From Edaphosphingomonas laterariae (lineage in GTDB: Bacteria > Pseudomonadota > Alphaproteobacteria > Sphingomonadales > Sphingomonadaceae): a DNA stretch of 64,000 bases. Location of the stretch: the NCBI RefSeq assembly GCF_900188165.1, contig NZ_FZOS01000003.1, positions 1 through 64,000 on the forward strand. Reading direction: 5' to 3'. The notes beneath the pieces were generated by a model that saw only the letters and a list, made by a program, of their open reading frames with translations, made no database searches and had not been told where the DNA came from. Made by a program: the position numbers and the translations under genes. Positions 9,707 to 19,288 of this stretch are shown piece after piece; positions within the stretch are counted from its first letter, which is position 1, and each line of letters opens with the position of its first letter.

Positions 9707-9997
9707 ATAAGCGAGGGTGGCTGGACCTATATCCTTACGAACAAGCCGAACGGCGTTCTCTATATCGGTGTCACCACCGATCTCGCCGCGCGCATGATGC
9801 AGCATCGCAGAGGCGCGGGTTCGGCCTTCTGCCGGAAATACGGCGTCGATCGGCTGGTCCTTGTCGAGCCGCATGACAGCATCGTCGAAGCCATCACCCG
9901 CGAGAAAGCTCTGAAGGCGTAGCAACGCGCATGGAAAATCCGGTTGATCGAGGCCGCCAATCCTCAATGGGATGATCTGTTCGAGCGCATCCTGTAG
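9707..9997 (+). pseudogene. GIY-YIG endonuclease-family gene, inactivated
   Basis: The frame reads GGWTYILTNKPNGVLYIGVT, then DLAARMMQHRRG, KYGVDRLVLVEPHDSIVEA, REKALKA-stop-QRAWKIRLIEAANPQWDDLF. This is the pattern of small single-domain GIY-YIG proteins (UPF0213 type, about 95 residues). Two lesions are seen. The TAG at 9920-9922 stands where the family has Trp (TGG to TAG). The expected start position holds ATA (9707-9709) rather than ATG. It should no longer be made at full length. It lies between perfect 26-bp inverted REP elements, which suggests past mobility of the unit. Confidence 0.75.
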
Positions 9998-10003
9998 CCG
10001 ACA

Positions 10004-10029
10004 GCGATGCCAGCCTTCGCTGGCATGAC
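10004..10029. repeat. REP-like palindrome, right arm of the inverted repeat
   Basis: Exact reverse complement of 9656-9681. It begins 7 bases after the TAG stop of the GIY-YIG remnant. Confidence 0.85.
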
Positions 10030-10042
10030 GTTCTCATTCGAC

Positions 10043-10058
10043 GTCCGCTTCCCCCGAC
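10043..10058. repeat. Right-boundary repeat, partial copy
   Basis: GTCCGCTTCCCCCGAC, identical over 16 bases to 11121-11136, the start of the full right-boundary repeat. It lies 13 bases after the right REP arm, so the GIY-YIG unit has both a left and a right boundary sequence. Confidence 0.6.
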
Positions 10059-10138
10059 TTTTCGGCCCTTCGATCGTGGCGTCCGGCGGCCTGATTGCTG
10101 ACCGTCAGCTTCCCGCGCTTTGTGGAAAATTCCTGCCT

Positions 10139-10154
10139 GTCAGGACACGCCGAC
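10139..10154. repeat. Left-boundary repeat, copy 3 (core)
   Basis: GTCAGGACACGCCGAC, identical to 1201-1216. It stands 64 bases from the stop codon of the DUF4241-like gene. A further CCCAAAGCGGAAATTAGCG stretch (10189-10207) precedes the gene end. Confidence 0.65.
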
Positions 10155-10218
10155 AAGGCTGCCGCTGCTGGCTTTGGTAGCTCACGACCCAAAGCGGAAA
10201 TTAGCGATCAATGGAGAA

Positions 10219-10965
10219 TCACTCGTCGTAGGGGCGATTATCAACGAAGAAGTCCACCAGCACTCCGACGGTGTTGCCCTTCGCATCGGCGAGCCTGAAC
10301 AAGGGATAATCCTGCCTCCCGCTACCCGCCTCGACGGCGATGAGCACACTTGACCCATCCTTCGTAGGGGCGCGCACCGACTTACTGTCCGGCAAATTCG
10401 CTTCTGGGGAGACTGCGCTTAGCAACCGGGGAATAGTCCAGATGCGTAGGTCCGGGTAATCGGCTGCGATCCGAGCAATCACGCCCTCACCGGCGAAAGT
10501 CGTGATTGTGCCCTCCACACCCAGTTCAGTTCCATGTTCGTCGGTCAGCGGCTCAATCGTCGTCACGCCTTCATTGTCGCGCCGCAACGCAAATGCATGC
10601 GAGACATACTCCTCATAATCGTATGTTGCCTCTGACCCCAGATGCGCCACCGTCAGGACCACCTCATATTCGCCTGCGACGACTTCGGCAGTTATGGCCC
10701 CTTCAGAGTTGTTCGGATCGGCGATCACCAATCGGCCCTCCATGACGGCAATAATTCCAGCCGATTCTCGCCGACTGTTGACTAGGGCGCCCGCCCAGGC
10801 TTCTCCTATCCGCTGCGTCCAGTCGGGATCGGGGCGCACCTTGAACTGGATTTGATGGTTAAGCGGGTGCTGAACGAGCGTGGCATTTTCCCCGCGTTCC
10901 ACCCCGTCCACTTCCTCAGCGCCTAGGCCGATTCGGGCTGCAAGTGCTCTGAACGCGGACCACAT
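10219..10965 (-). CDS. DUF4241-like protein
   Basis: 248 residues from the ATG at 10965. The middle holds GRLVIADPNNSEG and a beta-rich VAGEYEVVLTVAHLG. The C-terminus holds SGRQDYPLFRLADAKGNTVGVLVDFFV. These resemble the DUF4241 pattern (a G.Y..W.G.D..G....L..DF-like end), a family of unknown function. No signal peptide is seen. Base composition looks lower in GC than the housekeeping genes. It lies alone between boundary repeats at 10139-10154 and 11121-11208, which suggests acquisition. The family call is from memory and moderate. Confidence 0.55.
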   Translation of the reverse strand: MWSAFRALAARIGLGAEEVDGVERGENATLVQHPLNHQIQFKVRPDPDWTQRIGEAWAGALVNSRRESAGIIAVMEGRLVIADPNNSEGAITAEVVAGEYEVVLTVAHLGSEATYDYEEYVSHAFALRRDNEGVTTIEPLTDEHGTELGVEGTITTFAGEGVIARIAADYPDLRIWTIPRLLSAVSPEANLPDSKSVRAPTKDGSSVLIAVEAGSGRQDYPLFRLADAKGNTVGVLVDFFVDNRPYDE

Positions 10966-11120
10966 CGTGCATCTCACAAGTTGGGGGACGATTACGATCT
11001 TGATGTTGTAGTTGGCGGCCGACGGCAGTTGCAACAGACAAGAGCACAGAGCCTCCTTTGAGCTCCCGGCGGAATGTCCGCCTTCCACCCAAGGCCAACG
11101 CTGTGGCGTGATCGGCTAGC

Positions 11121-11208
11121 GTCCGCTTCCCCCGACATAGCCGCCATCAGACGATCTCGCGCCGCATCCGAAACCTGACGGCCATTCCCCATCAAAATGT
11201 GTCCACGC
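11121..11208. repeat. Right-boundary repeat, copy 2
   Basis: Gap-free relative of 1901-1988 (about 63 of 88 bases alike). Its first 16 bases also occur at 10043-10058. It lies upstream of the DUF4241-like gene and 40 bases from the end of the yjbR gene, so it separates accessory from core DNA. Confidence 0.7.
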
Positions 11209-11248
11209 GGCCTGGATGTAGACCGCAGGCCGGCGGCAATGGGTGGGA

Positions 11249-11617
11249 TCAGGCGAGGTCCGCCAGTTTGCGCGGTGCGGCCCGTCGATAGCTTTGCCGC
11301 ACGCGGTCCTCGATATGGTCCCAGTCGGGCGCTTCGTCGCGGACGAGGTTGATGCCGATCCAGCCGGAAACGCCGATATAAGCGGGCATGTAATAAAGGT
11401 CCGGGTCGGCCTCCAGCAGCATGGCCTGTTCGTCGCGGCCGCTGGTCTTCACCGTGATGCTGATCGGGGCATTATGGTGCCCCTCGTCGGTGAAATAGGC
11501 GAACATCTTCTTGCCCGCGACCTGGAAGGCGTGGGCGCCGTGGGACATTTTGGTGGTCGCTTCCGGCAGGGCGAGGCAGATCGCGCTCACCCGTTCGAGC
11601 AGCGCGTCGCGGTTCAA
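11249..11617 (-). CDS. MmcQ/YjbR family protein
   Basis: 122 residues with the family pattern: LPEATTKMSHGAHAFQVAGKKMFAYF at 17-42 and GVSGWIGINL near 82-91. YjbR proteins have a double-wing DNA-binding fold in one solved structure, but their role is unclear. The start overlaps the purN stop by four bases (11614-11617). It is therefore the last gene of a purM-purN-yjbR operon. Confidence 0.85.
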   Translation of the reverse strand: MNRDALLERVSAICLALPEATTKMSHGAHAFQVAGKKMFAYFTDEGHHNAPISITVKTSGRDEQAMLLEADPDLYYMPAYIGVSGWIGINLVRDEAPDWDHIEDRVRQSYRRAAPRKLADLA

Positions 11618-12192
11618 CGCAGCCTCCGCGCATAATCGGCGAGCGCGGTGGCGTAGAGCTTGTGCTCCTCCACCAGCACGCGATCGGCCAGGCTGCCGGG
11701 CGTGTCGCCGGGCCGGATGGCGACGCGCGCCTGCGCGATCACCGGGCCGTCATCCAGTTCCGGCGTCACGACATGGACCGAGCAGCCGGCTTCCGCATCG
11801 CCCGCCGCGATCGCGCGGGCATGGGTGTCGAGGCCCTTGTAGAGCGGCAGCAGCGACGGGTGGATATTGAGGATGCGGCCTTCCCACCCGGCGATGAATT
11901 CGGGCGAAAGCAGCCGCATATAACCGGCGAGCGCGACCAGTTCGACATCGGCGGCGCGCAGTTCGGCATCGATCAGCGCGTCGAATTCGGCGCGCTTCAG
12001 GCCCTTGTGGCTTCTGGCCCAGATCGGCACGCCGGCCGCCGTCGCGATGGCGAGGCCGCCGGCATCCTCCACGTTGGAAAGCACGCGGACGACGCGATAG
12101 GGGCTATCCGCCGCCATGCTCGCGTCGACCAGCGATGCCATGTTCGAACCGCGTCCCGAGATGAGAATCCCGACGCGGACCGGGTCAGCCAT
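11614..12192 (-). CDS. purN: Phosphoribosylglycinamide formyltransferase PurN
   Basis: 192 residues. It transfers formyl from 10-formyl-tetrahydrofolate to GAR in purine synthesis. Seen: the phosphate-binding SGRGSN (12-17), catalytic Asn109 and His111 in LNIHPSLLP, and ELDDGP (145-150) with the catalytic Asp. The start at 12192 overlaps the purM stop by eight bases. Confidence 0.96.
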   Translation of the reverse strand: MADPVRVGILISGRGSNMASLVDASMAADSPYRVVRVLSNVEDAGGLAIATAAGVPIWARSHKGLKRAEFDALIDAELRAADVELVALAGYMRLLSPEFIAGWEGRILNIHPSLLPLYKGLDTHARAIAAGDAEAGCSVHVVTPELDDGPVIAQARVAIRPGDTPGSLADRVLVEEHKLYATALADYARRLR

Positions 12193-13279
12193 TATGCGTG
12201 GCGCTCCACGCGTCGCGCGCGCTCCAGGCATCGCGCGAACCCGCGACGGTGCAGCCCTTTTCGCCGCTGGCGATATGGCCGATGCGGAACACATGTTCCT
12301 CGGCCGCTTCCAGCGCCGCCGTCACCGCGTCCACATCGCCGGGGCGAACGATCACCGCCATGCCGATGCCGCAGTTGAAGGTGCGGGCCATTTCCTCGGG
12401 CTCGATATTGCCCTGCGCCTGCAGGAACGCCATCAGCCGGGGCTGCGGCCAGGCATCGGCGTCGACATGCGCGTGCAGGCCTTCGGGCAGGACGCGCGGG
12501 ATATTTTCCAGCAGGCCGCCGCCGGTGATGTGCGCCATCGCCTGCACCTTGCCCGAACGGACGAGCGGCAGCAGCGACTTCACATAGATGCGGGTCGGCG
12601 CCAGCAGCGCATCGATCAGCCGCACGTCCTGATCGAACAGGGCAGGGCGGTCGAGCTTCCAGCCCTTGTCCGCGGCGAGGCGACGGACGAGCGAGAAGCC
12701 GTTGGAATGGACGCCCGACGAAGCGAGGCCGAGAATCACGTCGCCATCGGCAACGCGCGTGCCCGTCAGCGCCTGATCGCGCTCCACCGCGCCGACGCAG
12801 AAACCGGCGAGGTCATAATCGCCATCGGCATACATGCCCGGCATTTCGGCGGTTTCGCCGCCGATCAGCGCGCAGCCAGCGATGCGGCAGCCCAAAGCGA
12901 TGCCGGCGATCACGCGCTCGGCAACGCCGTTGTCGAGCCGGCCGGTCGCGAAATAATCGAGGAAGAAAAGCGGTTCGGCGCCCTGAACGATCAGATCGTT
13001 CACGCACATCGCGACAAGATCGATGCCCACGCCATCATGGTTGCCGCTGTCGATCGCCAGTTTCAGCTTCGTGCCGACGCCATCATTGGCGGCCACGAGC
13101 AGGGGATCGTTATAGCCCGCCGCCTTGAGATCGAAGAAGCCGCCGAAGCCGCCGAGATCGGCATTGGCGCCCGGTCGCGCGGTGGCGCGCGCCAGCGGTG
13201 CGATCGCCTTCACGAGCGCGTTTCCGGCCGCGATCGAGACGCCGGCCTTGGCGTAGGTATAGGGGGTATCGTCGGTCAT
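12185..13279 (-). CDS. purM: Phosphoribosylformylglycinamidine cyclo-ligase PurM
   Basis: 364 residues. It makes AIR from FGAM with ATP. Seen: the N-terminal [12 protein letters not shown], then [14 protein letters not shown], the metal-binding [18 protein letters not shown] and [11 protein letters not shown]. It is the first gene of purM-purN-yjbR and diverges from the DUF2066 gene at 13339, as purM and hda regions often do. Confidence 0.97.
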   Translation of the reverse strand: MTDDTPYTYAKAGVSIAAGNALVKAIAPLARATARPGANADLGGFGGFFDLKAAGYNDPLLVAANDGVGTKLKLAIDSGNHDGVGIDLVAMCVNDLIVQGAEPLFFLDYFATGRLDNGVAERVIAGIALGCRIAGCALIGGETAEMPGMYADGDYDLAGFCVGAVERDQALTGTRVADGDVILGLASSGVHSNGFSLVRRLAADKGWKLDRPALFDQDVRLIDALLAPTRIYVKSLLPLVRSGKVQAMAHITGGGLLENIPRVLPEGLHAHVDADAWPQPRLMAFLQAQGNIEPEEMARTFNCGIGMAVIVRPGDVDAVTAALEAAEEHVFRIGHIASGEKGCTVAGSRDAWSARDAWSATHNG

Positions 13280-13338
13280 GCACGGCCCCTAAACATATCC
13301 CGCTTGGATTTCCACGCCCAAGTCGCCAAAAGACGCGC

Positions 13339-14616
13339 GTGACTTCCGCCGTTCGATCCCTGCCGCACCTGAATCGCATCTGGATCGCGCTTGCTGGCGC
13401 CGCTTTGCTCGGCGCCGGTGGCGTCGTGATCGCGCAGATCGAGGGCAGCGACCGCGGAATCGCGCCGATCGACAGCAGTTCCAGCTACGAAGTCGGCGGC
13501 GTTACCGTCGATGTTTCGGCCAGGGATGCCGAATCTGCGCGCACCGCCGGCTGGCGTGTCGCGCAGCGCAAGGGCTGGGCTTTGTTGTGGAGCCGCACCA
13601 ACGCCCAGCCGGTTTCGGCCGCGCCCGGCCTCTCCGATTCGACCCTCGATTCGATCGTCGCCGGCATCGTCGTCGAAGACGAACAGATCGGGCCGAAGCG
13701 CTATATCGCGCGGCTGGGCGTGCTGTTCGATCGCGCCCGCACGGGGCAACTGCTCGGCGCGCATGGGCAGGGCCTGCGTTCCCCGCCCTTGCTGCTGATT
13801 CCGGTGATGTGGTCGGGCGGAACGGCCACCAGCTTCGAAACCCGCACCGAATGGCAGCGGGCCTGGGCGCGCTTCCGCCCCGGCGGCAGCCCGATCGATT
13901 ATGTGCGGCCGACCGGCACGGGCAGCGATCCGCTGCTGCTGAACGAAGCGCAGACCGGCCGGCCCGGGCGCGGCTGGTGGCGGATGATTCTCGATCAGTT
14001 CGGCGCGGCCGACGTGATCGTGGCCGAGGTCGCGGTCGAACGCAGCTGGCCGGGCGGGCCGGTCCTCGCCCGCTTCACCGCCCGCCATGGGCCCGACGAC
14101 AGCATTCTCGATCGCTTCACCCTGCGCGCGCCCAATGGCGATGGCCTGTCCGCGCTGATGGACGAAGGCGTCCGCCGGATGGACGCCAGCTTCTCGCAGG
14201 CGCTGCGCGACGGGCGGCTGCGCCCCGATCCCTCGCTGGTGATCGAGGAGGAGCCGGAAGAACTGTCGGACGATGCCTTCGCGGCGGAAACCATGGCCGA
14301 CGACATGGCCGTCACCGCCATTGCCTATAACGTCCAGGTCGAAACCGCCGACGCCGCCGCGCTCACCGCGGCCGAAGGCGCGTTGCGCGGCGTGCCGGGG
14401 GTTCGCGGGGTCGAAACGACCAGCATGGCGCTGGGGGGCCTTTCGGTCATGCGGGTCAACTATGAAGGCGAGATTTCCGGGCTGAAGATCGCCCTCCAGG
14501 CCCGTGGCTGGCGGGTCGAGGAAGGGCCGGGCACGCTGCGCATCCGTCGCGGCGCGCCCGCCGCACCGCCACCCAATGCGGCGCCGGCGCCGGCGGGCGG
14601 GCCGGACGCCCGATGA
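13339..14616 (+). CDS. DUF2066-like exported protein
   Basis: 425 residues from the GTG at 13339. An N-terminal hydrophobic segment (about 14-30, IWIALAGAALLGAGGVVIA) predicts a signal peptide or anchor. The region VDVSARDAESARTAGWRVAQRKGW to about residue 270 follows the DUF2066 pattern, a periplasmic family found next to hda and purM in proteobacteria. The last 100 residues hold a heavy-metal-associated-like fold (VETADAAALTAAEGALRGV) without a CxxC, and a Pro/Ala tail. It ends overlapping hdaA by four bases, so the two are coupled. The molecular role is unknown. Confidence 0.75.
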   Translation: MTSAVRSLPHLNRIWIALAGAALLGAGGVVIAQIEGSDRGIAPIDSSSSYEVGGVTVDVSARDAESARTAGWRVAQRKGWALLWSRTNAQPVSAAPGLSDSTLDSIVAGIVVEDEQIGPKRYIARLGVLFDRARTGQLLGAHGQGLRSPPLLLIPVMWSGGTATSFETRTEWQRAWARFRPGGSPIDYVRPTGTGSDPLLLNEAQTGRPGRGWWRMILDQFGAADVIVAEVAVERSWPGGPVLARFTARHGPDDSILDRFTLRAPNGDGLSALMDEGVRRMDASFSQALRDGRLRPDPSLVIEEEPEELSDDAFAAETMADDMAVTAIAYNVQVETADAAALTAAEGALRGVPGVRGVETTSMALGGLSVMRVNYEGEISGLKIALQARGWRVEEGPGTLRIRRGAPAAPPPNAAPAPAGGPDAR

Positions 14617-15221
14617 GCCAGATCGCCCTGCCATTCGCATGGCCGGAGGCGGAGGATGAACGGGATTTCTGTCGCGGCGAAGCCAATGCCGCCGCCCTTC
14701 GCCATCTCGAACATCGCGCGCTCTGGCCGGTCATGGCCACCTTGCTCACCGGCCCGCGCAAATCGGGGCGCAGCCTGCTCGGCCGCATCTTCGTGGCCAA
14801 GGCCGGCGCGCGGCTGATCGACAATGCCGACCGGCGCGACGAGGAGGAGCTGTTCCACGCCTGGAACCGCGCCCAGGCCGAACGCCAGCCGCTGCTGCTG
14901 ATCGCCGATGCGCCGCCGCCGGTGTGGCAGATCGGCCTGCCGGATCTCCGCTCGCGCATGGCGGCCACGCCCCATATCGCCATTGCCGAGCCCGATGACG
15001 CGCTGGCCGCCGCCTTGCTCGAACGGCTGCTCGGCCAGCGCGGCCTTGCCGCCGGGCCAGACGTGATCGCCTATCTGCTGCCACGGATCGAGCGTAGCTA
15101 TGTGGCGATCCTGCATGTGATTGACGCGCTCGATTCGCTGTCGCTGGCCAAGCGGTCGCGGATCACGGTGCCGCTTGCGCGCGAGGCGCTGGCCGCCGTC
15201 GGTGTCATCGACGATTCATGA
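14613..15221 (+). CDS. hdaA: HdaA, DnaA-homologous replication regulator
   Basis: 202 residues. Hda-type proteins bind the DNA sliding clamp and trigger hydrolysis of DnaA-bound ATP, which limits re-initiation. The N-terminal QIALPF (residues 3-8) fits the clamp-binding hexapeptide. The AAA core follows, with LLTGPRKSGRS (45-54) at the Walker A position and LIDNADR at Walker B. The Walker A Lys of the usual GK[ST] is replaced by Arg, so nucleotide binding may be altered. It overlaps the DUF2066 gene by four bases. Confidence 0.85.
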   Translation: MSQIALPFAWPEAEDERDFCRGEANAAALRHLEHRALWPVMATLLTGPRKSGRSLLGRIFVAKAGARLIDNADRRDEEELFHAWNRAQAERQPLLLIADAPPPVWQIGLPDLRSRMAATPHIAIAEPDDALAAALLERLLGQRGLAAGPDVIAYLLPRIERSYVAILHVIDALDSLSLAKRSRITVPLAREALAAVGVIDDS

Positions 15222-15239
15222 TTATTCGCTTATCCTGAA

Positions 15240-17408
15240 ATGATGGAAGACGCCGCCGCCCTGCAGCCGATCGACGAAATCGAGCCCGTCGCCTCGCCGG
15301 TGGAGCCCGGCCAGCGCTATTTCAACCGCGAAATCTCCTGGCTCGGCTTCAATCGCCGCGTGCTCGAGGAAGCGTGCAACACCGCCCATCCGCTGCTCGA
15401 ACGGCTCCGCTTCCTGTCGATTTCGGGCAATAATCTCGACGAATTCTTCATGGTCCGCGTCGCCGGTCTCAAGGGCCAGCTGCTGGAGGATGTCGACGCG
15501 CGCTCGGCCGACGGGCTCACCGTCGCCCAGCAGCTCGCCGCGATCGAGCGCGAGGCGGATCAGCTCATGGATTCGCAGCAGGCCGTCTGGCGCGAACTGA
15601 AGGCGGAAATCGCCGTGGCGGGCATCTCGCTTGTCGGCCATGACGATATTTCGGTCGAAGAGGCCGAATGGCTCCACAGCCATTTCCGTGATCAGATCTT
15701 CCCGGTGCTGACGCCGCAGGCGCTCGATCCCGCCCACCCATTCCCCTTCATCCCGAACAAGGGCTTCAGCCTGATGTTCGAACTGAAGCGGCTGTCCGAT
15801 GGCGAACCGATTCGCGAGCTGGTGATGGTGCCGGCCACGCTGCCCCGCTTCATCCGCCTGCCCGGCGCGGCCGCGCGCTATGTGTCGATCGAAGCGGCGA
15901 TCCGCCGGTTCACCGGCGTGCTGTTCCCCGGCTATTCGGTCGAGGCCTATGGCGCCTTCCGCGTCATTCGCGACAGCGATATCGAAATCGAGGAAGAAGC
16001 GGAGGATCTGGTCCGTTACTTCCGCTCCGCCATCAAGCGCCGGCGCAAGGGCCGGGTGATCCGGCTCGAATTGCTGGCCGGCACCCCCGAATCGCTCGAA
16101 CGGCTGGTGAAGGACGAAATCGTCGGCACCGATGCGATCATCACCGATACCGAACGCTTCCTCGGCATCGCCGATCTCGAACAGCTGGTCGACGAGGATC
16201 GGCCCGATCTGAAATTCCCGCCGTTCAGCCCGCGCTTTCCGGAACGGGTTCGCGAACATGGCGGGGATTGCTTCGCCGCGATCCGCGCCAAGGACATCGT
16301 CGTTCACCATCCGTACGAAACCTTCGATGTCGTGCTGGCCTTCCTGCGCCAGGCGGCCAGCGATCCCGATGTCGTGGCGATCAAGCAGACGCTCTATCGC
16401 GCGGGCAAGCAGTCGGCCGTTATCCGCGCGCTCGTCGATGCGGCGGAAGCCGGCAAGTCGGTCACCGCCGTCGTCGAACTCAAGGCGCGGTTCGACGAGG
16501 AACAGAACCTGATGTGGGCCTCGCAGCTGGAACGCGCGGGCGTGCAGGTGGTCTATGGCTTCGTCGACTGGAAGACCCACGCCAAGGTGTCGATGGTCGT
16601 CCGCCGCGAAGGCGGGGCCTACCGCACCTACTGCCATTTCGGCACCGGCAACTATCACCCGGTCACGGCCAAGATTTACACCGATCTCAGCTTCTTCACC
16701 GCCGATCCGCGTGCCGGGCGCGATGCCGCGCAGCTGTTCAACTACATCACCGGCTATGTCGAACCCAGCAATCTGGAAATGCTGGTCATGTCGCCGCTCG
16801 GCATGCGCGATCGGCTGTGCGATCTGATCCAGGTCGAAATCGATAATGCCCGCGCCGGCAAGCCCGCCGCGATCTGGGCGAAGATGAACTCGCTGGTCGA
16901 TCCCGCGATCATCGAACAGCTCTACCGCGCTTCGGCGGCCGGGGTGCAGGTCGATCTCATCGTGCGCGGCATTTGCTGCCTGCGCCCGGGTGTGCCTGGC
17001 CTGTCGGAAAATATCCATGTGAAGTCGGTCGTCGGCCGCTTCCTCGAACATAGCCGCATCATGTGCTTCGGCAACGGCGCGGCCTTGCCCAACAAGAATG
17101 CGCGCGTGTTCATCTCCTCGGCGGACTGGATGCCCCGCAACTTCGATCGTCGGGTCGAATATATGCTGCCGATCGAAAACCCGACGGTGCATGCCCAGAT
17201 CCTCGATCAGGTGATGGTCGCCAACCTGATCGACAACGAACAGAGCTGGCACCTCAATTCCGACGGCAGCTATGATCGCGTCGTGCCGGGTAAACGGCCG
17301 TTCAACCTGCACCGCTATTTCATGACCAACCCGTCTTTGTCCGGGCGCGGCGCGGCGCTGGAGCGCAGCGGCGCGGTGCCCAAGCTCAGCCTGCGGCGCG
17401 CCGGCTGA
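15240..17408 (+). CDS. ppk: Polyphosphate kinase 1
   Basis: 722 residues, full length. It makes inorganic polyphosphate from ATP. Seen: the N-terminal [20 protein letters not shown], the phosphorylated His447 in [31 protein letters not shown], and late [17 protein letters not shown]. It starts 18 bases after hdaA and is followed by ppx, the usual kinase-phosphatase order. Confidence 0.97.
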   Translation: MMEDAAALQPIDEIEPVASPVEPGQRYFNREISWLGFNRRVLEEACNTAHPLLERLRFLSISGNNLDEFFMVRVAGLKGQLLEDVDARSADGLTVAQQLAAIEREADQLMDSQQAVWRELKAEIAVAGISLVGHDDISVEEAEWLHSHFRDQIFPVLTPQALDPAHPFPFIPNKGFSLMFELKRLSDGEPIRELVMVPATLPRFIRLPGAAARYVSIEAAIRRFTGVLFPGYSVEAYGAFRVIRDSDIEIEEEAEDLVRYFRSAIKRRRKGRVIRLELLAGTPESLERLVKDEIVGTDAIITDTERFLGIADLEQLVDEDRPDLKFPPFSPRFPERVREHGGDCFAAIRAKDIVVHHPYETFDVVLAFLRQAASDPDVVAIKQTLYRAGKQSAVIRALVDAAEAGKSVTAVVELKARFDEEQNLMWASQLERAGVQVVYGFVDWKTHAKVSMVVRREGGAYRTYCHFGTGNYHPVTAKIYTDLSFFTADPRAGRDAAQLFNYITGYVEPSNLEMLVMSPLGMRDRLCDLIQVEIDNARAGKPAAIWAKMNSLVDPAIIEQLYRASAAGVQVDLIVRGICCLRPGVPGLSENIHVKSVVGRFLEHSRIMCFGNGAALPNKNARVFISSADWMPRNFDRRVEYMLPIENPTVHAQILDQVMVANLIDNEQSWHLNSDGSYDRVVPGKRPFNLHRYFMTNPSLSGRGAALERSGAVPKLSLRRAG

Positions 17409-17580
17409 AGCCGAAGCAGGCTTACCTCTAAAGGCTGGCAGGCGGGGTGTCCGCGTGGATTTCACGATGCCGTGCAAGCCTTTGTCCGCGCGGGGACGGC
17501 AGGTGAGGCGAACGAAAACTTGCGAAAATCGCCGCTCCGCACTTCCGGCGCAGGCCGAATCCCGCTAATCGCAGTCCAGC

Positions 17581-19083
17581 ATGGTCGCCGCATCGCTCTA
17601 CCGCAAAAAGGCCCGCGAGGGCCGGGATGACGGCCGCACGGCCATCATCGACATCGGTTCGAACTCCATCCGCCTCGTCGTCTATGACGGGCCGGTTCGT
17701 ATCCCTTCGATCCTGTTCAACGAAAAGGTGATGGCCGGGCTCGGCCGTGGCCTGGTCAAGGATGGCGCGCTGGACAGCGAAGCCACCGATCGGGCGCTGA
17801 CCGCCTTGTCCCGCTTCCAGCGGCTCGCCGGCCAGATGGGTGTGGCGCAGGTCCGCACCGTGGCCACCGCCGCCGTGCGCGAAGCGAGCAACGGCGCCGA
17901 TTTCATCGATCATATCAAAGCGCTGGGCCTGCAGGTTGAAGTGCTTTCGGGTGAGGAAGAAGCCCGGATGGCGGGCTATGGCGTGCTCGCGGGTATTCCC
18001 GACGCCAACGGCATCGTCGGCGATCTCGGCGGCGGCAGCCTCGAACTGATTCGCGTCGGCGATGGCAAGGTGGGGGAACGCGTCTCCTTCCCGCTCGGCG
18101 TCCTCCGCGTCGCCGCCATTCGCGACCATGGGCCGAAGGCGCTGGAGCGCGTCGTTGTCGAGGCTCTCGGCGCGACGGGGTGGGAGGGCCGGGGCGAGGG
18201 CCTGCCTTTCTATCTGGTCGGCGGCTCATGGCGTTCGCTGGCCCGGCTCGACATGCACCTGTCGGGCTTTCCGCTGCCGATCATCCACCATTATCGCATG
18301 CCGATCGAAGCGCCCCAGCGCCTGATCCGCTCGCTCGCCCATCTCGACAAAGCCCGCCTGCGCGAAATTTCCGGCATTTCGCCGTCGCGCATCCCGACAT
18401 TGGGGCACGCCGCCGCGCTGCTGGCGGTGCTTGTCCGTCACCTCGGTTCGTCCAGCCTCGTCGTTTCCGCTTATGGCCTGCGCGAAGGGCTTTTGCATCG
18501 CAGCCTGCCCGAAGCCGTGCGCGCGCAGGATCCGCTGATCAGCGCCACGCGCGAAGAAGGCGTGCGGCAGGGCCGTTTTCCCGAACATGGCGATCTGCTC
18601 GATCGCTGGATCGCGCCTTTGTTCACCGGCGAAGGCCCGGCCGACGCCCGGTTGCGCCATGCGTCCTGCCTGCTCGCCGATGTGGGCTGGCGCGCTCACC
18701 CGGAATTTCGCGCGACGCGCGGGCTGGAAACCGCGCTGCACGGCAATTGGGTGGGCATTGATGCGCAGGGGCGGGCGAAGATGGCGCACGCGCTCTATCG
18801 CAGCTTCGGTGGCGATGGCGTTTCGGCCGTCGTGGCGCAACTGCTCAGCCCGGATGAAATCGCACAGGCCGAACGCTGGGGGCTGGCGATGCGGCTTGGC
18901 CAGCGCCTGAGCGGGGGCGTTGCCGAACCGCTTGAAACCAGCGCGCTCGGGCTCGCCCGTGACGCGCTTACCCTCACGCTCCGCGCCGCCGATGCCGCGC
19001 TTTACGGCGAATCGGTGGAACGTCGCCACAAGACGCTCGCCAGCGCCTTCGGCCTCAAGCCCACGCTCGTCATCGCCGGCTGA
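17581..19083 (+). CDS. ppx: Exopolyphosphatase / guanosine pentaphosphatase family (Ppx/GppA)
   Basis: 500 residues of the ASKHA fold. Seen: the phosphate-1 loop IIDIGSNSIRLVVYD near residue 22, EVLSGEEEARMAGYGV, and the phosphate-2 loop GDLGGGSLELIRV. It cleaves terminal phosphate from polyphosphate, possibly pppGpp as well. The C-terminal third resembles the HD-like region of longer PPX proteins. It is 172 bases downstream of ppk on the same strand. Confidence 0.93.
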   Translation: MVAASLYRKKAREGRDDGRTAIIDIGSNSIRLVVYDGPVRIPSILFNEKVMAGLGRGLVKDGALDSEATDRALTALSRFQRLAGQMGVAQVRTVATAAVREASNGADFIDHIKALGLQVEVLSGEEEARMAGYGVLAGIPDANGIVGDLGGGSLELIRVGDGKVGERVSFPLGVLRVAAIRDHGPKALERVVVEALGATGWEGRGEGLPFYLVGGSWRSLARLDMHLSGFPLPIIHHYRMPIEAPQRLIRSLAHLDKARLREISGISPSRIPTLGHAAALLAVLVRHLGSSSLVVSAYGLREGLLHRSLPEAVRAQDPLISATREEGVRQGRFPEHGDLLDRWIAPLFTGEGPADARLRHASCLLADVGWRAHPEFRATRGLETALHGNWVGIDAQGRAKMAHALYRSFGGDGVSAVVAQLLSPDEIAQAERWGLAMRLGQRLSGGVAEPLETSALGLARDALTLTLRAADAALYGESVERRHKTLASAFGLKPTLVIAG

Positions 19084-19215
19084 ACGGCACGGCGCTCCCC
19101 GTGTCATGCCGGCATACGCTGTCCTACACGTAAAGCACGATGATAGGAGGGAGGCGGAAGCGACGGAAAACCCGCCGTTTCAGTTCTTTCTCACCGCAGG
19201 CTCAGCGCGATGCAC

Positions 19216-19251
19216 GGAAGTTGAGGAATGCGCTGGCATGCCTCAACTTCC
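19216..19251. other. Strong hairpin between convergent ppx and I78 genes
   Basis: An 11-bp perfect stem, GGAAGTTGAGG (19216-19226) with CCTCAACTTCC (19241-19251). The loop can itself pair as ATGC/GCAT. There is no T run on either side. It may end transcription from both convergent genes or mark a repeat element. Confidence 0.5.
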
Positions 19252-19288
19252 TCAACTTGGGTGTCGCGTCGCGCTCGCTATGGCCGGG

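Noticed and set aside
9620-9967. Minus-strand frame opposite the GIY-YIG remnant
   Set aside because: The plus strand shows the GIY-YIG pattern on both sides of one stop codon; the minus frame has no family features.
15222-17477. 751-residue open frame antisense to ppk
   Set aside because: Shadow of strong codon bias in ppk. The plus strand carries all polyphosphate kinase motifs.
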